From Edaphochlamys debaryana (lineage: Eukaryota > Chlorophyta > Chlorophyceae > Chlamydomonadales), in assembly GCA_016858145.1 (NCBI GenBank), contig JAEHOE010000062.1, positions 62,001 to 126,000 on the forward strand: a stretch of DNA of 64,000 nucleotides, given 5' to 3'. Each line of letters starts with the position of its first letter. Position 1 is the first letter of the stretch. Under the pieces are notes generated by a model. It saw only the letters and a list, made by a program, of their open reading frames with translations. It was not told where the DNA came from and did not search any database. Below are positions 19,001 through 28,668 of this stretch, one piece after another. The position numbers were made by a program, and so were the translations under genes.

Positions 19001-21109
19001 CTTGGAGCCGGTGGTGGCGGCCGTGGATGAGCAGGCCAGGGCGGAGGCCTCGGGCGGCACCTCGGGAGCCTTGAGCAGATCCAGCAGCTCGGCCATCATC
19101 TTGCCCAGGATCTCGAGCGCCGCCGCCGTCTTGCCCGGCGCCATGGGGCCGAAGCGGACGTTAGAGCTGCCGTCCTTCATGTGCGAGAAGGAGACCTGCT
19201 CCACGGGAGGCAGGCGCATGGAGCTGGGCAGCGGCCCGGGGGGCAGCTGCCGGAAGCTGGCAGGCATGGGCTCCTTGGTGGTGTTGAAGGCCGCGGCCGA
19301 GGAGGCCTGCGGCGGCCACACGGTCTGGCCCTGGATTGGCGTTGGCGGCCCAGTCGGGGACACGGCGGGGCCGGTCTCCTTGCTGGCGAAACTGCCGATG
19401 CTGTTGCACGCGCTCATACCCCCCCCCAGCTGGGAGACCGAAGCCGACGTGGCCAGGGCTGCCCCGGGGGTGCCGTACTCCACGTAGGTGACGAATGTGC
19501 TGTTGTACGGGTGCTGGGCCACCGAGAGGACGTCCGTGTGCAGAGCGGAGGCCGAGCTCGGCGCGTACGAGGATGGCGGTGGGTGCGAGAAGGGCGGAGC
19601 CCCGTAGCCCATGGGCCAGGACGGTGGCGGCGGCACACCGGGCGGCGGGGCCGCCGGGGCCCGGAAGGAGGCCGAGGACGCAAGGGCGCCTGCAGGCGGA
19701 GCCTGAGGGCCCTGGCCGTAGCCGTAGCTGTGGCCGTACGACGAGGGCGGCGGCGTGGAGTAGCCGTAGCCATAGCCGTAGGACGCGGGACCCTGGCCGT
19801 AGTGCAGCGCTGCAGGCGGAGCCTGGGACTGCAGGTACGGCGAGGCCTCAGCAGCGTAGGCCACGTGCTGCGGGTTGCCCTTGCCTCGGTTGTTGTCCTT
19901 GGGCTTGGCGTAGTCCTGCCTGCGGGGGCGGTCGCCCTGCAGCTGCTGCTGGCGCGGCGCCGAGAGCAGCGCCGCGTACTCCGGCTTCTTGCGGACCAGC
20001 TCCGCCCAGGCGTTGTCCATGTTGACGGACTTGGGGTGGCCGGGCAGCGCCGTCAGGTTGCCGGCCTTGGCGTTGGCCGTGCAGAAGTCCACCGAGTGGT
20101 GCTTGGCGTTGCAGAAGGAGCAGTCGCCCGTGGAGCCGGTGGCGGGGCCGGGCTCCGCCTTGGGCCAGCGAGGCTTGCTGCCGCCGCTCGACTGCTGCTG
20201 CTGCTGGCGCCCGCCCGCCTGGCCGCCGTAGCCCCTGCCGTTGTCCTGGCGACCTGAGTGCGTGGCCAGGGCCGAGACGCTGTTGGCCATGCGCTCGATC
20301 TGCGAGGAGAGGCGGGCAATGTCGGCCGAGCCCACGCCGGGGGCGTTGGTGCTCTCGGAGACGGGGCCAGCGGACGTGGCGAACGCCTTGACCTTCTTGG
20401 GGTCCTTGACCTTGCTGTCGGCCACCTCCTGCTCGATCCGGAAGGCACTGTAGATCTCGTGGCAGCGGATGATGGCCTTGGCAAGGTCCCAGGCGGTGGG
20501 GTCGCTGTCCTCCTTGCCCAGGTAGCTGACCTTGATGGTGTCGTTCATGAAGCTGGCCTTGACCCAGTGCGACTCCATGACGGCCCGGAGCCAGCGCTCG
20601 GTGCGGACGCGCCTCGAGATGCTGGCCTCGCTGATGGGCCTGACGATGGAGAGGAAACGAGCGCCCGCCGTCATGGGGTCCTCGAGGGGCTCGACGCCGA
20701 AGTTGTCGTAGCTCTTCTTGGACGTGGGGTCCTCGCGGCCAAACTTCTTGGCCAGGGCCTCCAGCAGGTACTCGCAGGCGTCAAGCTTGAGGTCAGGGAG
20801 CTTGGCTTGACCCTTGTACTCGGGGGGATTGGCGTCGCCGGCGTGGAGCAGGGTCCACTTGTCCTTGTGCTCAGCCAGGGCCTCGGCGCCCTCGGTCGCG
20901 CACCAGCCTTGCACGACCAGGTTGAGGTTGTTGCCCCCATCCTTGGTGAGCCCCCCGGCCATGCCGGCGAGGATGAGCTCGGCAATCAGGGCCTTGTTGT
21001 CGCCTCTGTCGCTCATGGCCCACTGCTTGACGAACAGGCGAGCGGACTGCAGGAAGGCGGGAAGGGAAGTGGGCTTAGCATCGAAGCTGGGGCAGTTGCG
21101 GTCGCCCAT
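16070..21109 (-). CDS. Gag-like polyprotein with CCHC knuckle and two retropepsin-like regions
   Basis: 1679 codons from ATG (MGDRNCPSFDAKPTS) to TGA. Residues ~1-260 are helical and capsid-like. A CCHC zinc knuckle lies at ~329 (CSFCNAKHHSVDFC). A long Pro/Gly/Tyr-rich stretch follows. A first region resembling a retropepsin lies at ~740-870 (PDTMCNTVGLMIQSLYESLG ... LWGGPLFHQCGMLYDYYPR), then an SR-rich basic block (RGRSRSRDRG), a small Cys cluster (CTLCNC), a Pro/Ala-rich linker, and a second retropepsin-like region at ~1540-1679 (SVDMGLTGASCL ... GIVFGRPFLSLLRANI). Both have altered catalytic triads, DTM and DMG instead of DTG/DSG. The protein is far longer than ordinary Ty3 Gag. It is expected to form the particle, bind RNA and perhaps mature the polyprotein. 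Confidence 0.8.
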   Translation of the reverse strand: MGDRNCPSFDAKPTSLPAFLQSARLFVKQWAMSDRGDNKALIAELILAGMAGGLTKDGGNNLNLVVQGWCATEGAEALAEHKDKWTLLHAGDANPPEYKGQAKLPDLKLDACEYLLEALAKKFGREDPTSKKSYDNFGVEPLEDPMTAGARFLSIVRPISEASISRRVRTERWLRAVMESHWVKASFMNDTIKVSYLGKEDSDPTAWDLAKAIIRCHEIYSAFRIEQEVADSKVKDPKKVKAFATSAGPVSESTNAPGVGSADIARLSSQIERMANSVSALATHSGRQDNGRGYGGQAGGRQQQQQSSGGSKPRWPKAEPGPATGSTGDCSFCNAKHHSVDFCTANAKAGNLTALPGHPKSVNMDNAWAELVRKKPEYAALLSAPRQQQLQGDRPRRQDYAKPKDNNRGKGNPQHVAYAAEASPYLQSQAPPAALHYGQGPASYGYGYGYSTPPPSSYGHSYGYGQGPQAPPAGALASSASFRAPAAPPPGVPPPPSWPMGYGAPPFSHPPPSSYAPSSASALHTDVLSVAQHPYNSTFVTYVEYGTPGAALATSASVSQLGGGMSACNSIGSFASKETGPAVSPTGPPTPIQGQTVWPPQASSAAAFNTTKEPMPASFRQLPPGPLPSSMRLPPVEQVSFSHMKDGSSNVRFGPMAPGKTAAALEILGKMMAELLDLLKAPEVPPEASALACSSTAATTGSKMEEIKQYLNSELAGSLHYVDNSDPKRGAGLLKADGTLIFPPGIGPDTMCNTVGLMIQSLYESLGVKLEPCNTGVKSLRQSSRPLGIARVWNVITPSTASELRVCGDFLVVPDDWAAGLFTMLWGGPLFHQCGMLYDYYPRPHLRFRSGLHQGDETINGHVALVPAPPELEKVAASLRACCATALLPSAPSPPPVDEARAQLKTVSVHIPTMRFDPSDYARPLTSSLGLSDRRIRIWDWSPTDGASVAFATSVDPAEEVVEEEMLEYEDEELAEADARGELPGPQLEEVEPQHTQAPTSAASAPPKGGPKIQSLATHDHPRRPASSQDEGRQSSRGRSRSRDRGAESRGRDHERERSGDRQPRRSGSGGAGGRRPSGSPQRSRSRSPGTPGRLSGSRRPCTLCNCLREATKLQAYQDLAVFPGHENYQGAGPRLGSPLRYPPWSRHSQDYCLLHALLGGPTLLRWTPELQDSLGSLDIKGLLQPINEIDLQPWPEDLPALTLAKAYDRGDKQLRRECRWTEEVLARMGPDLDHPNVSVYRQSERHVHSSTYFISAYIDWCRKLRDWLTFKEQAIGWREQRPLPAPQPAPPPPRQERSRRSGAPPAAAAGPSTSVALQRDAAAAGPSGNAQARNREALEAGVQASPAVPSPKRQATATPATRAPPAAPEAAASADQGPRPAGVRLAPKAPELTATLVSRYPYLPPPLPASTVHDALVPPQPAEQPSLELQAPPASQQAYMWRRPSAILVGDVVFGEDTMAAPYPRGAEREATVAQPRPPPPVCALASTRYYGTSCSDDVTPGDGNDLSTGLLFGDNERARWESQGLPKIEIMCDGFDITTAAYSVDMGLTGASCLMRRDLFGHMPVSTGPIGVPGLNHETETIRIFGARGTKNAKYTTNCTARDVRVFINGTLAHNGAPDEPAAIMVDVPVAPVLPEEDLPYGIVFGRPFLSLLRANICIGTSGDECWLSYPIDDVAS

Positions 21110-21942
21110 GTCTTCGTCTTCACTCCTCCTGGGCGGAGCCCGGGGAGCTAGCTGAGCCGCAGGTGCCGGCGCAGGCAGCGCCGGGGCGGGAAGCGGAAGG
21201 CCGTCCCCCTCAGCAGGTGCTAAGCCTAGGGCCCCCTCAGCCGCAGGCTGGGGGTGCTGTGCTTGATCGGTGCCGGCAGGCGATGCCCGAGCTCCTCAGC
21301 GAGTGCAGGTAGGGCCCCCGCAGCCGAGGGCTGCGGGGCAGGCGGAGAGGGAACGCGGGCGGGGCCCGGTCCCGAAGACGCTCCAGCAGCGTGGCCACCG
21401 GAGTTGAAGCCAGAAGGACCTGCAACGTCGTTGCGGGTTGGCTCAGTCGCGAGGTCGGCCGAGGGCGCACGACGATGTCGAAGCTCACTGGAGCCTCCGG
21501 AGCTCGACTGCCCAGCACCGGCGGAGCCGGTGGGGTCTTGCTCAAATAGCGGGTTGCCGCGAAGAGCAGTTGTAGCCGCTCGCGGGTCAGCAAGGCCTCG
21601 TCCGCGAGTTGGGCTTGCAGGTGCCGAGCGTATGGGAGTACCTGCGTTTCGGGCGTTCAGCAGAGCAGCCAAACGATCAATAGGGAGATTAGCCTCCTGC
21701 TCTTCTTGTCTACGGAGCTCGCGCGCCGCAGCTTGACTCGCGGTCGTGGACACAGGCGTGAGCTGAGGAATCGGCAGAGGCGCGGCCGCGGGCCCACGCC
21801 TATCAGCACCAGACGCAGTCTGTTGCTTAGACTTCCTAGAAGACTCCTTGGAAGCCAGGTCGCAGCGCAGGCGGGGCCCGGAGCGATCTAGTCTGGATGT
21901 CCGTAGCGCGCGGTGCCCGCGGACGAAAGAGAAGTCGGAAGC
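21110..21942 (-). other. 5' leader of the retrotransposon
   Basis: The region lies between the 5' LTR and the gag-like ATG. A 280-codon frame (21226-22065) without an ATG start runs from inside the LTR through most of it. It is Ala/Pro/Ser-rich, and its reading is not supported by any motif. Confidence 0.4.
21931..21942 (-). promoter_or_regulatory. Candidate primer-binding site, complementary to an LTR hairpin arm
   Basis: Directly downstream of the 5' LTR in element orientation the sequence reads GCTTCCGACTTC. Its first 11 bases are the exact complement of AAGTCGGAAGC in the LTR hairpin (22149-22139). No recognisable tRNA 3'-end complement was seen. This is the arrangement expected for a self-primed element of the Tf1 kind, in which the transcript 5' end anneals to the primer site. 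Confidence 0.5.
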
Positions 21943-22383
21943 AAATCGGCGAGCAAAGACGCAGGCGGTGCCTGGGCTCACTTCTAGGACCAGCGCCGAG
22001 GCTCGGCGGCTGGGTTGAGCGAAGGCTCCACGCGAAGTCGTCGGATGGCACAGAGACTGCGCCAAAGGCGCTAGAGGCAGCAGAACAGCGACACTCTAGT
22101 AGTTACAGTCACAGCAGCGTAGATCCGCAGCAAGTAGTGCTTCCGACTTGCCAGTCGGAAGCTGGGCGTTCGCCGAAGTCCCCCCGATCGGAAGGGCCCA
22201 TTGCCGTACCTCAGGTGCTGATGCCACGTGTCTCACGAGACCAACCCTGGTGTCACAACCCTAGTCACAACCCTAGACGTACCCTCCGGTACAAACCAGC
22301 AGACCAACCACAAACCTCCAGCAACCTACCTCAACTCCCAACCGGCAACCATACTGTGACAGTGACGGTACCGTGCTCTGTCA
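21943..22383 (-). repeat. Truncated 5' LTR
   Basis: 441 bp matching 9121-9560. Differences noted are GCG/GCA, GGG/GAG, CCG/CCA, a loop base (CTTGAC/CTTGCC) and one extra C in a C-run. Compared with the 3' LTR it lacks the first ~50 bases in element orientation. The hairpin is conserved at 22139-22162, with a change only in the loop. Confidence 0.88.
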
Positions 22384-22572
22384 TGGTCATTGCGTGCCAA
22401 GGACTAAGGTGGGACCTGAGTGTGGTCAGTGCAAGTTATGACAGGGACTTGCGTTCTGGCTTGCAGGGGGCAAGCCCGTGAGGGTCGCTTGGCCCCAGCG
22501 TTCAGGACAATACACACAATACACAATACACAATACACACCACGCATAGGACCTAGCCCTACGGTAGCCGCC
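22384..22572. other. Flank between LTR and the next ORF
   Basis: It contains the hairpin at 22458-22476 and a microsatellite of ACACAATAC units (about 22508-22540). It may be the 5' UTR of the ORF at 22573. Confidence 0.5.
22458..22476. repeat. Perfect hairpin, copy 1
   Basis: GGCTTGC-AGGGG-GCAAGCC followed by CGTG. The same stem recurs at 23588-23606 with one loop change, so the two copies bracket the ORF at 22573-23436. Confidence 0.75.
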
Positions 22573-23436
22573 ATGTCTCGCTCCTATGGAAGGAATTGGC
22601 TACACAACATTGGCGCACCAGCCGAGCAGGCGGCTCACCGGAAGGCTAGGGCCGAAGCGAGAGCTGAGCACAAGGCTCGCGAGGCGGAGCGAGCTGAGGG
22701 CGAGGCTGCCATGTGTCCCGAGGCGAAGCTGATTCAGGACGACTTTGTGGCGCTCCTGGATTCGGTGCTAGAGAAGCTGCGCTGCATTCACTCGCCCGCC
22801 CTGAGGGAGGGTATTGTCCACGCGGTCAACGAGCTGGCCGCCAAAGTCCGCGACGAGCTGCGGGCAGCCGCTGAGCGGCACGCTGCCCTGCAGCGCGACG
22901 TATCCACTCTTAGGGAGGAGCTCGCTTCCCACAAAACCAATGTCTTCGAGGCGTTCACGCTCGCCGACAACGACGTCGACAAAATCTTCAAGGACATCAA
23001 CCGCGTGGAGCGGATTACCGAGCTGATCGTGGCAAACACCCCCATGGAGGACCCAGGCCGGCTGCTGCTGCGGGGGGTTTCGGACCAGATGGCCGACCGG
23101 CTGAAGTCGGGCGACATGTCAGGCCTGGGCCCATCAGGCGCCAGCCAGCTTAGCGCGTCAGTCCAGCGGTGCTGGAAGGGTGAGGGGGGCTGGAACGTCA
23201 TGCTGGGGGTGACGACCGCACAGCGGGCGGAGTTCCGCCTGCAGGCTAAGGAGGTGCGGGAGGCGAGCGGGGTGGTGGTGGCGCCCTACCTCACGGCCCT
23301 AGGGAGGGCGCTGCGGAAGAAGCGGCAGCCAGTCTTCGCTAGGCTCCGCACAAAGGGCCTCAAGCCTCGCTGGATCAAAGGGGCGGATATCCTGTACTTA
23401 GAGGGGGAGGGGTGGATGCGGCAAGGTTATCTGTGA
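22573..23436 (+). CDS. Transposon-type ORF, coiled-coil and nucleic-acid-binding-like (LINE ORF1-like?)
   Basis: 287 residues from ATG in GCCGCCATGTCTCG, uninterrupted. Residues ~15-50 are a charged Ala/Arg/Glu helix (KARAEARAEHKAREAERAEG). Residues ~60-125 are a probable coiled coil (LRAAAERHAALQRDVSTLRE). The C-terminal ~120 residues combine a compact basic domain (AQRAEFRLQAKEVREASGVV ... RKKRQPVFARLRTKG) with an aromatic end (WIKGADILYLEGEG). This order (coiled coil, small fold, basic C-terminal domain) recalls ORF1 proteins of non-LTR elements, but no pol lies beside it. TGTAA signals follow at 23668 and 23708. It is bracketed by two identical hairpins. It may be a non-autonomous element or the 5' half of a truncated one. 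Confidence 0.6.
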   Translation: MSRSYGRNWLHNIGAPAEQAAHRKARAEARAEHKAREAERAEGEAAMCPEAKLIQDDFVALLDSVLEKLRCIHSPALREGIVHAVNELAAKVRDELRAAAERHAALQRDVSTLREELASHKTNVFEAFTLADNDVDKIFKDINRVERITELIVANTPMEDPGRLLLRGVSDQMADRLKSGDMSGLGPSGASQLSASVQRCWKGEGGWNVMLGVTTAQRAEFRLQAKEVREASGVVVAPYLTALGRALRKKRQPVFARLRTKGLKPRWIKGADILYLEGEGWMRQGYL

Positions 23437-23587
23437 GCCCGGGGGCATGGTGTGTGGCTGTCCAGCCCTTGCGGTCGGTGGCCCACGGACGGGCGGGGAC
23501 ACTCCCCTTGGCGGCTCCCTAGCTGAGGCTTCGTTGGTGATAGCCGTGGCTCACCGCCCTTGTGGGCTGCTGTTAGGGGGCACCCAG

Positions 23588-23606
23588 GCTTGCAGGCGGC
23601 AAGCCC
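23588..23606. repeat. Perfect hairpin, copy 2
   Basis: GGCTTGC-AGGCG-GCAAGCC followed by CGTG, the counterpart of 22458-22476. Confidence 0.75.
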
Positions 23607-23656
23607 GTGTGGTCGACCAGCCGGTCGGAGCGTTCTGCGCTTAGACCCCCTCGAAG

Positions 23657-23724
23657 GGGTCCCTCATTGTAACCACCGATGACTGTGAACCCAGGGGGGT
23701 CCTTCATTGTAAACACCGAGGACT
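23657..23724. repeat. Two ~28-bp direct repeats containing TGTAA
   Basis: GGGTCCCTCATTGTAACCAC (from 23657) and GGGTCCTTCATTGTAAACAC (from 23697) are near copies, each ending CCGA(T/G)GACT. Each holds a TGTAA motif, the chlorophyte poly(A) signal, downstream of the ORF at 22573. Confidence 0.65.
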
Positions 23725-25195
23725 AGGTACGTACAGCCTTACTTCGGGGTAGCCCACTAGCCCCGCCGCCCAAGCGCCCTCTCAAGCAAAGTTCCAGCTC
23801 TCCAGTTAGGCTAGCTGCTCCAGTACACGCTAGCAAAGCCGCGAGGCCACTGGCCCGACTAAACTGCCCTTCTTGGTCCGCCCTAAGCCTCCGCGAGGCT
23901 CGCTGGGCTCACTTCACCCTCATTATGGCTTTGAGGTTTGGCGGGGTAACAACAAGGCAAGTTCTACCCATCCCACGGCGTGCAGCTCCCAGGTCCCAGC
24001 CCGCCCACTGTCGTCATCCCCGGCAACCCCCCGCCCTCCGTCCGGCAGAAGGGGCAGATAAGTAGAGCTACCACGTTTTGATTGCCCTTAGCCCCCTTGA
24101 AGCCTTACTGCAACTGTCCTTGCCTGGGGCCAAATCAGACGACTGCGCACCTAGGTCACGAGCTTAAGAATTACAAACCATCCCAGCCCCTGGCCCTGCC
24201 CCAGCGGATGTATCCAGCCCAGCCCAGCCGCCCAGGCAGCAGGGGCCAGCAGCAGCAGCCGGCAGCGACCACTGCTGCCGGAGAATGCCACCTTTCCACG
24301 CGCAGCTATTGAGCGCAAGGCTCCCCGACCATCGACTCCAGGGACTCTCGAGAGCGCGGATGGAGTGCGTGGCGGTATTCAAGCAACGTTCTAGCAGCAT
24401 CAACTCACGAAGGAGGGGTGACGCTGGGGAGCGGGAGCACGAGGCAATGGAGTATGGAGGCAGTCAGGGTGCAAACGGCTAGTGGGGCGGGCCCTGTGGA
24501 GACAAGCTGAGGAGCCCTGAGAGGCTGCCCAAGTGCAACCAAGAGGAGCATTTGTCCCGCATCGACCTCGGCATGTGCCTGCACCTCAAATGCGTTTCGG
24601 GCCCAGGTAAAGTAGCAACGCTGACCATACACTGCAAAGCTATGTTCCCCCCCCCCGAGCTTTATCAAGTCTGAGCAGAAACTTCAGTTTTGTTTCTCGT
24701 CACAACTGTCACAAGAGAGTCTCGCGCCCCTCCCGTCGAGTGTCGATTCAGGGCTGCCGTGGCCATTAGGGCCCCACCCGCCCTCCCGTCTGAGGTAGGG
24801 ACAGCTTAGCAGCTGCTGCGCCCGCGAGCACACTCGCGCACTCTTCGCCCGAGCTACCCCAGCCGAGCGTGCTGTGAGCGTGTGCACAAGTCGGGCTATC
24901 GCGCGGCGCAGCAGCTGGGGCGTGCTGCGCGATTCCCGAGCGCCACACTCCGTCACACGTGGCGGGGCCTCCAAGGCGGCAGCGGCTCGCGCGAGCCCCT
25001 GGCGTCGAGCCGTTGCTACTGAGCGCGAGGATACTGCAGCGGGTACTTCATCGCGTCTGCGCGGGGCTGCGGGCCCGGGCGAGTCGAGCAGTCCCGAGTC
25101 GTGAGCATCGGCACCCGAGCCGACGACCCGACCCGACTCGCGAGCAGCTTACCGCACGCGTGAGGTATTCAACAGTCTCCGGCGTGTTATGCTAT
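23725..25195. other. Intergenic, nothing recognised
   Basis: No frame with protein-like composition or convincing splice structure was found on either strand. There is a CAG-rich patch near 24230-24265 (GGGGCCAGCAGCAGCAGCC). Confidence 0.4.
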
Positions 25196-26561
25196 CTATA
25201 TGAGCAACTCACAGCGACTCGCGACGGCCCAGCCGAGTACGCAGAGGTCGGCGACATGTTCGCTCGGGCGAACACGCGGGAAGCTACAGCACCCCCCCTT
25301 GCGCCCCGACCACCACCGCTTGCTGACGCGGCCACGTTCCGACCCCGCCTTCTCCTCCGCTACCGCTGCCTCCCCCTCCTGCACCTGCTCTTCCCTCGCG
25401 TCCTCCTCCCCCGCCTGCTGCTGCGCCGCCTGCCGCTGCCCCTGGCTCCGCAGCTCCATCTCGGCCTTCCACTCCAGGAAGCGGGGGATGTTGTGGCGCC
25501 CCCCGCCGATGAGCAGGAACGTCTCCACCGTCAGAGACTCGGGGAACGCGGGCGCGGGGCCGAGGCCAGAGGCGGGGGCGGAGGCTCCACCGGAGGCGGG
25601 GGCGATGGCGGGGGCGGGGCTGTTGCCGGCTGAGGGCTTGGCTGGGCTCGAGGCACAGCAGGGCGAGGCGGCGGGTGCGAGAGCGGTGCCCGGAGCCGCC
25701 GCGGCGAGGGAGGTCCGTGAGGAGGCGGGGGAGGCCCTCGAGGGCGTCGACATGAGGGAGGCGAAGGCGCAGCTCGAGCGGCAGGAGGAGGCGCGGGAGG
25801 TGGGGGCCGAGGGCGGTGCGGAGTGGCAAGACGATGAGTCGCCCTCAGCGGAAGAGCCACCGCCTAGAGAGGAGCCCGGGCCGCTGAAAGAGCCCGAGGC
25901 CGCCGCCGCCGCCGCCGAGGCGAGCTGGGACGCATCAAACCCCGCCACCCAGCACGCCCCGCCGCCAGGTGCCTGTACGGCGGGCGCCCACTCGTGCGCG
26001 GCCGCCTCCTCTTGAGCCAGGGCTGCCGCTGCGTCGTACGCAGCGGTGGTGATGACCACTCCGCCCTCCTCCTCCTCCCCCTGCTCACTCCCCTCCTCCT
26101 GTGCCTCGTCGGTGTGTTTGCGGTAGGGGCGGCGGCGGAGCGCCTGCTGGGCCCTCCGGCGGGCGGCCCGGAAGGCGTCCTGCACGGCCTGGGTAGCGCT
26201 TGAGAGGGTGGGGTGCTTGGAGCGGACGAGCCTTGACAGGAGAGCGGTCCAGGCGCCGTGCTGTGAGTAGGGCCTGGGGGCAAGAGATGTAGGAGGGAAG
26301 GGAGGGTGAGCAGCAAGCACTCCTTTGCCCCGCCTGTCCTGCATTCCGTTCCACGCCATACTGCCTCAACCCAACCCCTTGCCCATCCACTCACTGCGAT
26401 GGGGGGTGCATGGCTCCTGCTTGGCGCGTGGGGGCCCGGAAGCTGCCCAGCGCCGCCGACGAAGAGGAGCCGCCGGCGGAGTCAGGCAGCAGGGTGTGGG
26501 TGACGGAGTCATGAGATCTACATACACGCGGCAGCGGAGGGGGCCGAGCGAGAGTATGCAT
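25196..26561 (-). CDS. Possible two-exon gene, low-complexity protein of unknown function
   Basis: Predicted exons are 26561-26395 and 26273-25196 (minus), joined by a 121-bp intron. The donor is GCA|GTGAGT and the acceptor CTTGCCCCCAG|GCC, with phase preserved (two bases plus one). The product would be roughly 410 residues. It starts at ATG (MHTLARPPPLPRVCRSHDS). It has an Arg/Ala-rich helical block (AVQDAFRAARRRAQQALRRR), an acidic patch, Ser/Ala-rich linkers, and a short ordered segment near the C-terminus (LTVETFLLIGGGRHNIPRFL) followed by a Gln/Glu-rich coil. No known family is recognised. Further 5' or 3' exons are possible. The good splice pair and the ordered segment are the main support. 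Confidence 0.4.
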
Positions 26562-28668
26562 GGAATTAGAGGTTTGTAGGCTCGTGTCCGAAGGGTGCGG
26601 TAGGACGGGGATAGGGAGGCCGAAGGCAGGGGCGCAAACAGAGGGGCTCAGGCTCCATGCCCCCCTGGACTGAACTGGTTGCTTGGGAGGAACTCACCGC
26701 ATGCCCTCGCCGCCTCCGTGTGAGAGCTTGCGACCTTGTCCTAGCCACACCTCTTCAAAAGGCCTGCGGCAAGAGGCGAAGCAAGGGCCTGGGTGTCAAG
26801 CGACGGCGTCGCCAGAGCATGGAGGATGGCGCGAGGGCCGCGCTACCGCACCGGCCCCGCGATTGTGCTCGCTGAGAAGCAGGACAACAATAGAAGCTAT
26901 ACCACGCCGGGGCTGCACCGATGACTCACATGTCGGCGAGGTCGCGCCGTGCCGCCAGCGTGCGCATCGACGTCGCCATGGTCCGTCGTCGTCCCTGCGC
27001 ACCAGGATAGGAGGCATGGGCCATTAGCGTAAGAGCGATGAATGCATGTATTGGGGCCGGGTCCAGGTTGACGACGTTACGCTCGGGTTTGCCAGTTGCG
27101 CGACTACAGGATCGGCATGAACGACCGCTGAGGCCCCGAGCCAGCGCCCTGCCCCCCCGACCCCCGCCAGACTCACTGATACTGGGGTTAAGAAGGTAAT
27201 GCGCGGTCGCACGGGCCGAGCGCTTGCCGACGTCGGGGAAGGCGGCCGAGATGACACGCGACGACGAAAGCCAGGAAGAGCCGCTGCTTGTGGGGCTGTT
27301 CGGGGGTCAATGTTAACGAGCTGATTGAGCTGAAAGGAAGCTGATCGGGTAATGAAAGGGGCCAGGCGAGCTGGGGCGGCTTATCTCCAGCCCCATCGAA
27401 GGCGTGTCGGCCTGTGCGTGTCGCTACCGTACGGTCCATGTTGGGTGAAGGGCAGCCGCTGAGGCGGCCTTCGCAGCCCACAGGGCAGCTTAATCCACGA
27501 GCTCCCGAGCGCCATCTGAGGAGCCGGGCGCTCCGCCGTAGCGGTCAAAGGCGGTCAACGCTGACCGCTGGCCTAGCGAAGCCGCCCGCCCTGGCCAGAA
27601 AGGCTGAGGGCGACCGCTCCTTCATATGTCGGAAGCGACCCAGCAGCATTCTGGACTGTGCTGAAGCAGCTCTGGCGTCCTTGCGCGAGTTTGTTTGCGG
27701 CGATGCTCCCGATGGCGATTCTCAGCCGCAGGCAGCCTTGCAGTATTCCTAGGTCCAGACCGCGAGATCAAGCTAGGATCTAATCAGAAGGTTTGTGCGA
27801 GGCTAGCGAGCGACTGCAGCGTGTCTCCTGTCTCAGCACGCCCGAACGGGCCCAGAGTCGTCCCCTATCGTGCCCAAGGCGTGCAGGGCTGCTTTCGTGT
27901 GGGGGCTGAGCTTCCTGGAGTGTGACCTGTGTTGCTATGTGGGCGGAATGCGCGTTGTTGGGGAGGGGCGCCGCTTTGCAGCGCGGGCCCATCGCGCGCG
28001 GGAAGGCCGCAGTGCGGGAGGGGGGGCAGCAGCAGCGCCGGCGCTTCCCTCTCTCGCCTGCTGCAGCATCAGCAGGCCTGCACCCGCCGCGGGCCTCAGC
28101 GAGTCAGCGTCCTGCCGCACCACGCAGCAGCGTGCGCCAGGGCCGCGCAGCTCGTTTGCAGTCTTTCGCCAGGACATGCCTCTCCCCCAGGCTCCCCCCG
28201 CCTCGGCCCCTCGCCGGCTCGCCCCTGCTGCAAGCCCCTTGCTACGGCTTCTAGCCCGCGCTTCGTCCCGTCGCGCCGGCCTCCCTCGCCCATGGACATT
28301 TCCACCGCGAGAGGGGGCCCATCTTCGTGCCGTGCTGCCGTGCTGCTGTGGCCTCTCCAGCCATCCTGGGAAGCCCCTCTCCCTGCAGTGGAGTTGAGGA
28401 CCCACCCAGTAAGGCTCCTCTCCTCTCCGCCACAGTGTCCGCCGCATTCTCCAGTCCCGCTGCAAGCACGCCATGCATCCCGCTTTGGCCGTGGCCCCTG
28501 TCAGGCCGTCAGGACAGGAGGAGCCTCCGCGCCAATAGGTGGTCAGGGATAGGGGAGAGCAGCCGTGCGGCCCTTCAGTAGCGCTTCAGCTGCCGACCCA
28601 CATCATCAGCTGCCGGGTATCCCCCCCCCACACACACACACTCTCCGTCTCACAGAGAGACCCCATGA

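Larger units (their letters stand above)
9071..22383 (-). mobile_element. Ty3/gypsy-like LTR retrotransposon, 13.3 kb, minus strand
   Basis: The coding order read leftward is gag-like/protease, spacer, reverse transcriptase, RNase H, integrase. This RT-RH-INT order is that of Ty3/gypsy elements. Near-identical LTR sequence lies at 9121-9612 and 21943-22383; I count five differences over ~440 bp. A polypurine tract (minus-strand AAGGGGGGGAG, 9622-9611) abuts the left LTR. The 4-bp sequence TGGT is found on both outer sides (9067-9070 and 22384-22387) and may be a target duplication. The copy is defective: TGA at 16070, frame change near 14356, TAG at 14013, and further frame changes near 13990 and 12700. 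The gag-like and integrase frames remain long and open, so the damage is recent or partly assembly error. Confidence 0.93.

Noticed and set aside
21226..22065. 280-residue minus frame starting inside the 5' LTR as a separate gag gene
   Set aside because: It has no ATG, no motif, and is Ala/Pro/Ser-rich. It is kept only as leader sequence.
27929..28552. 207-residue plus-strand frame
   Set aside because: Arg/Pro/Ser-rich composition with overlapping frames on both strands; no motif or splice support.
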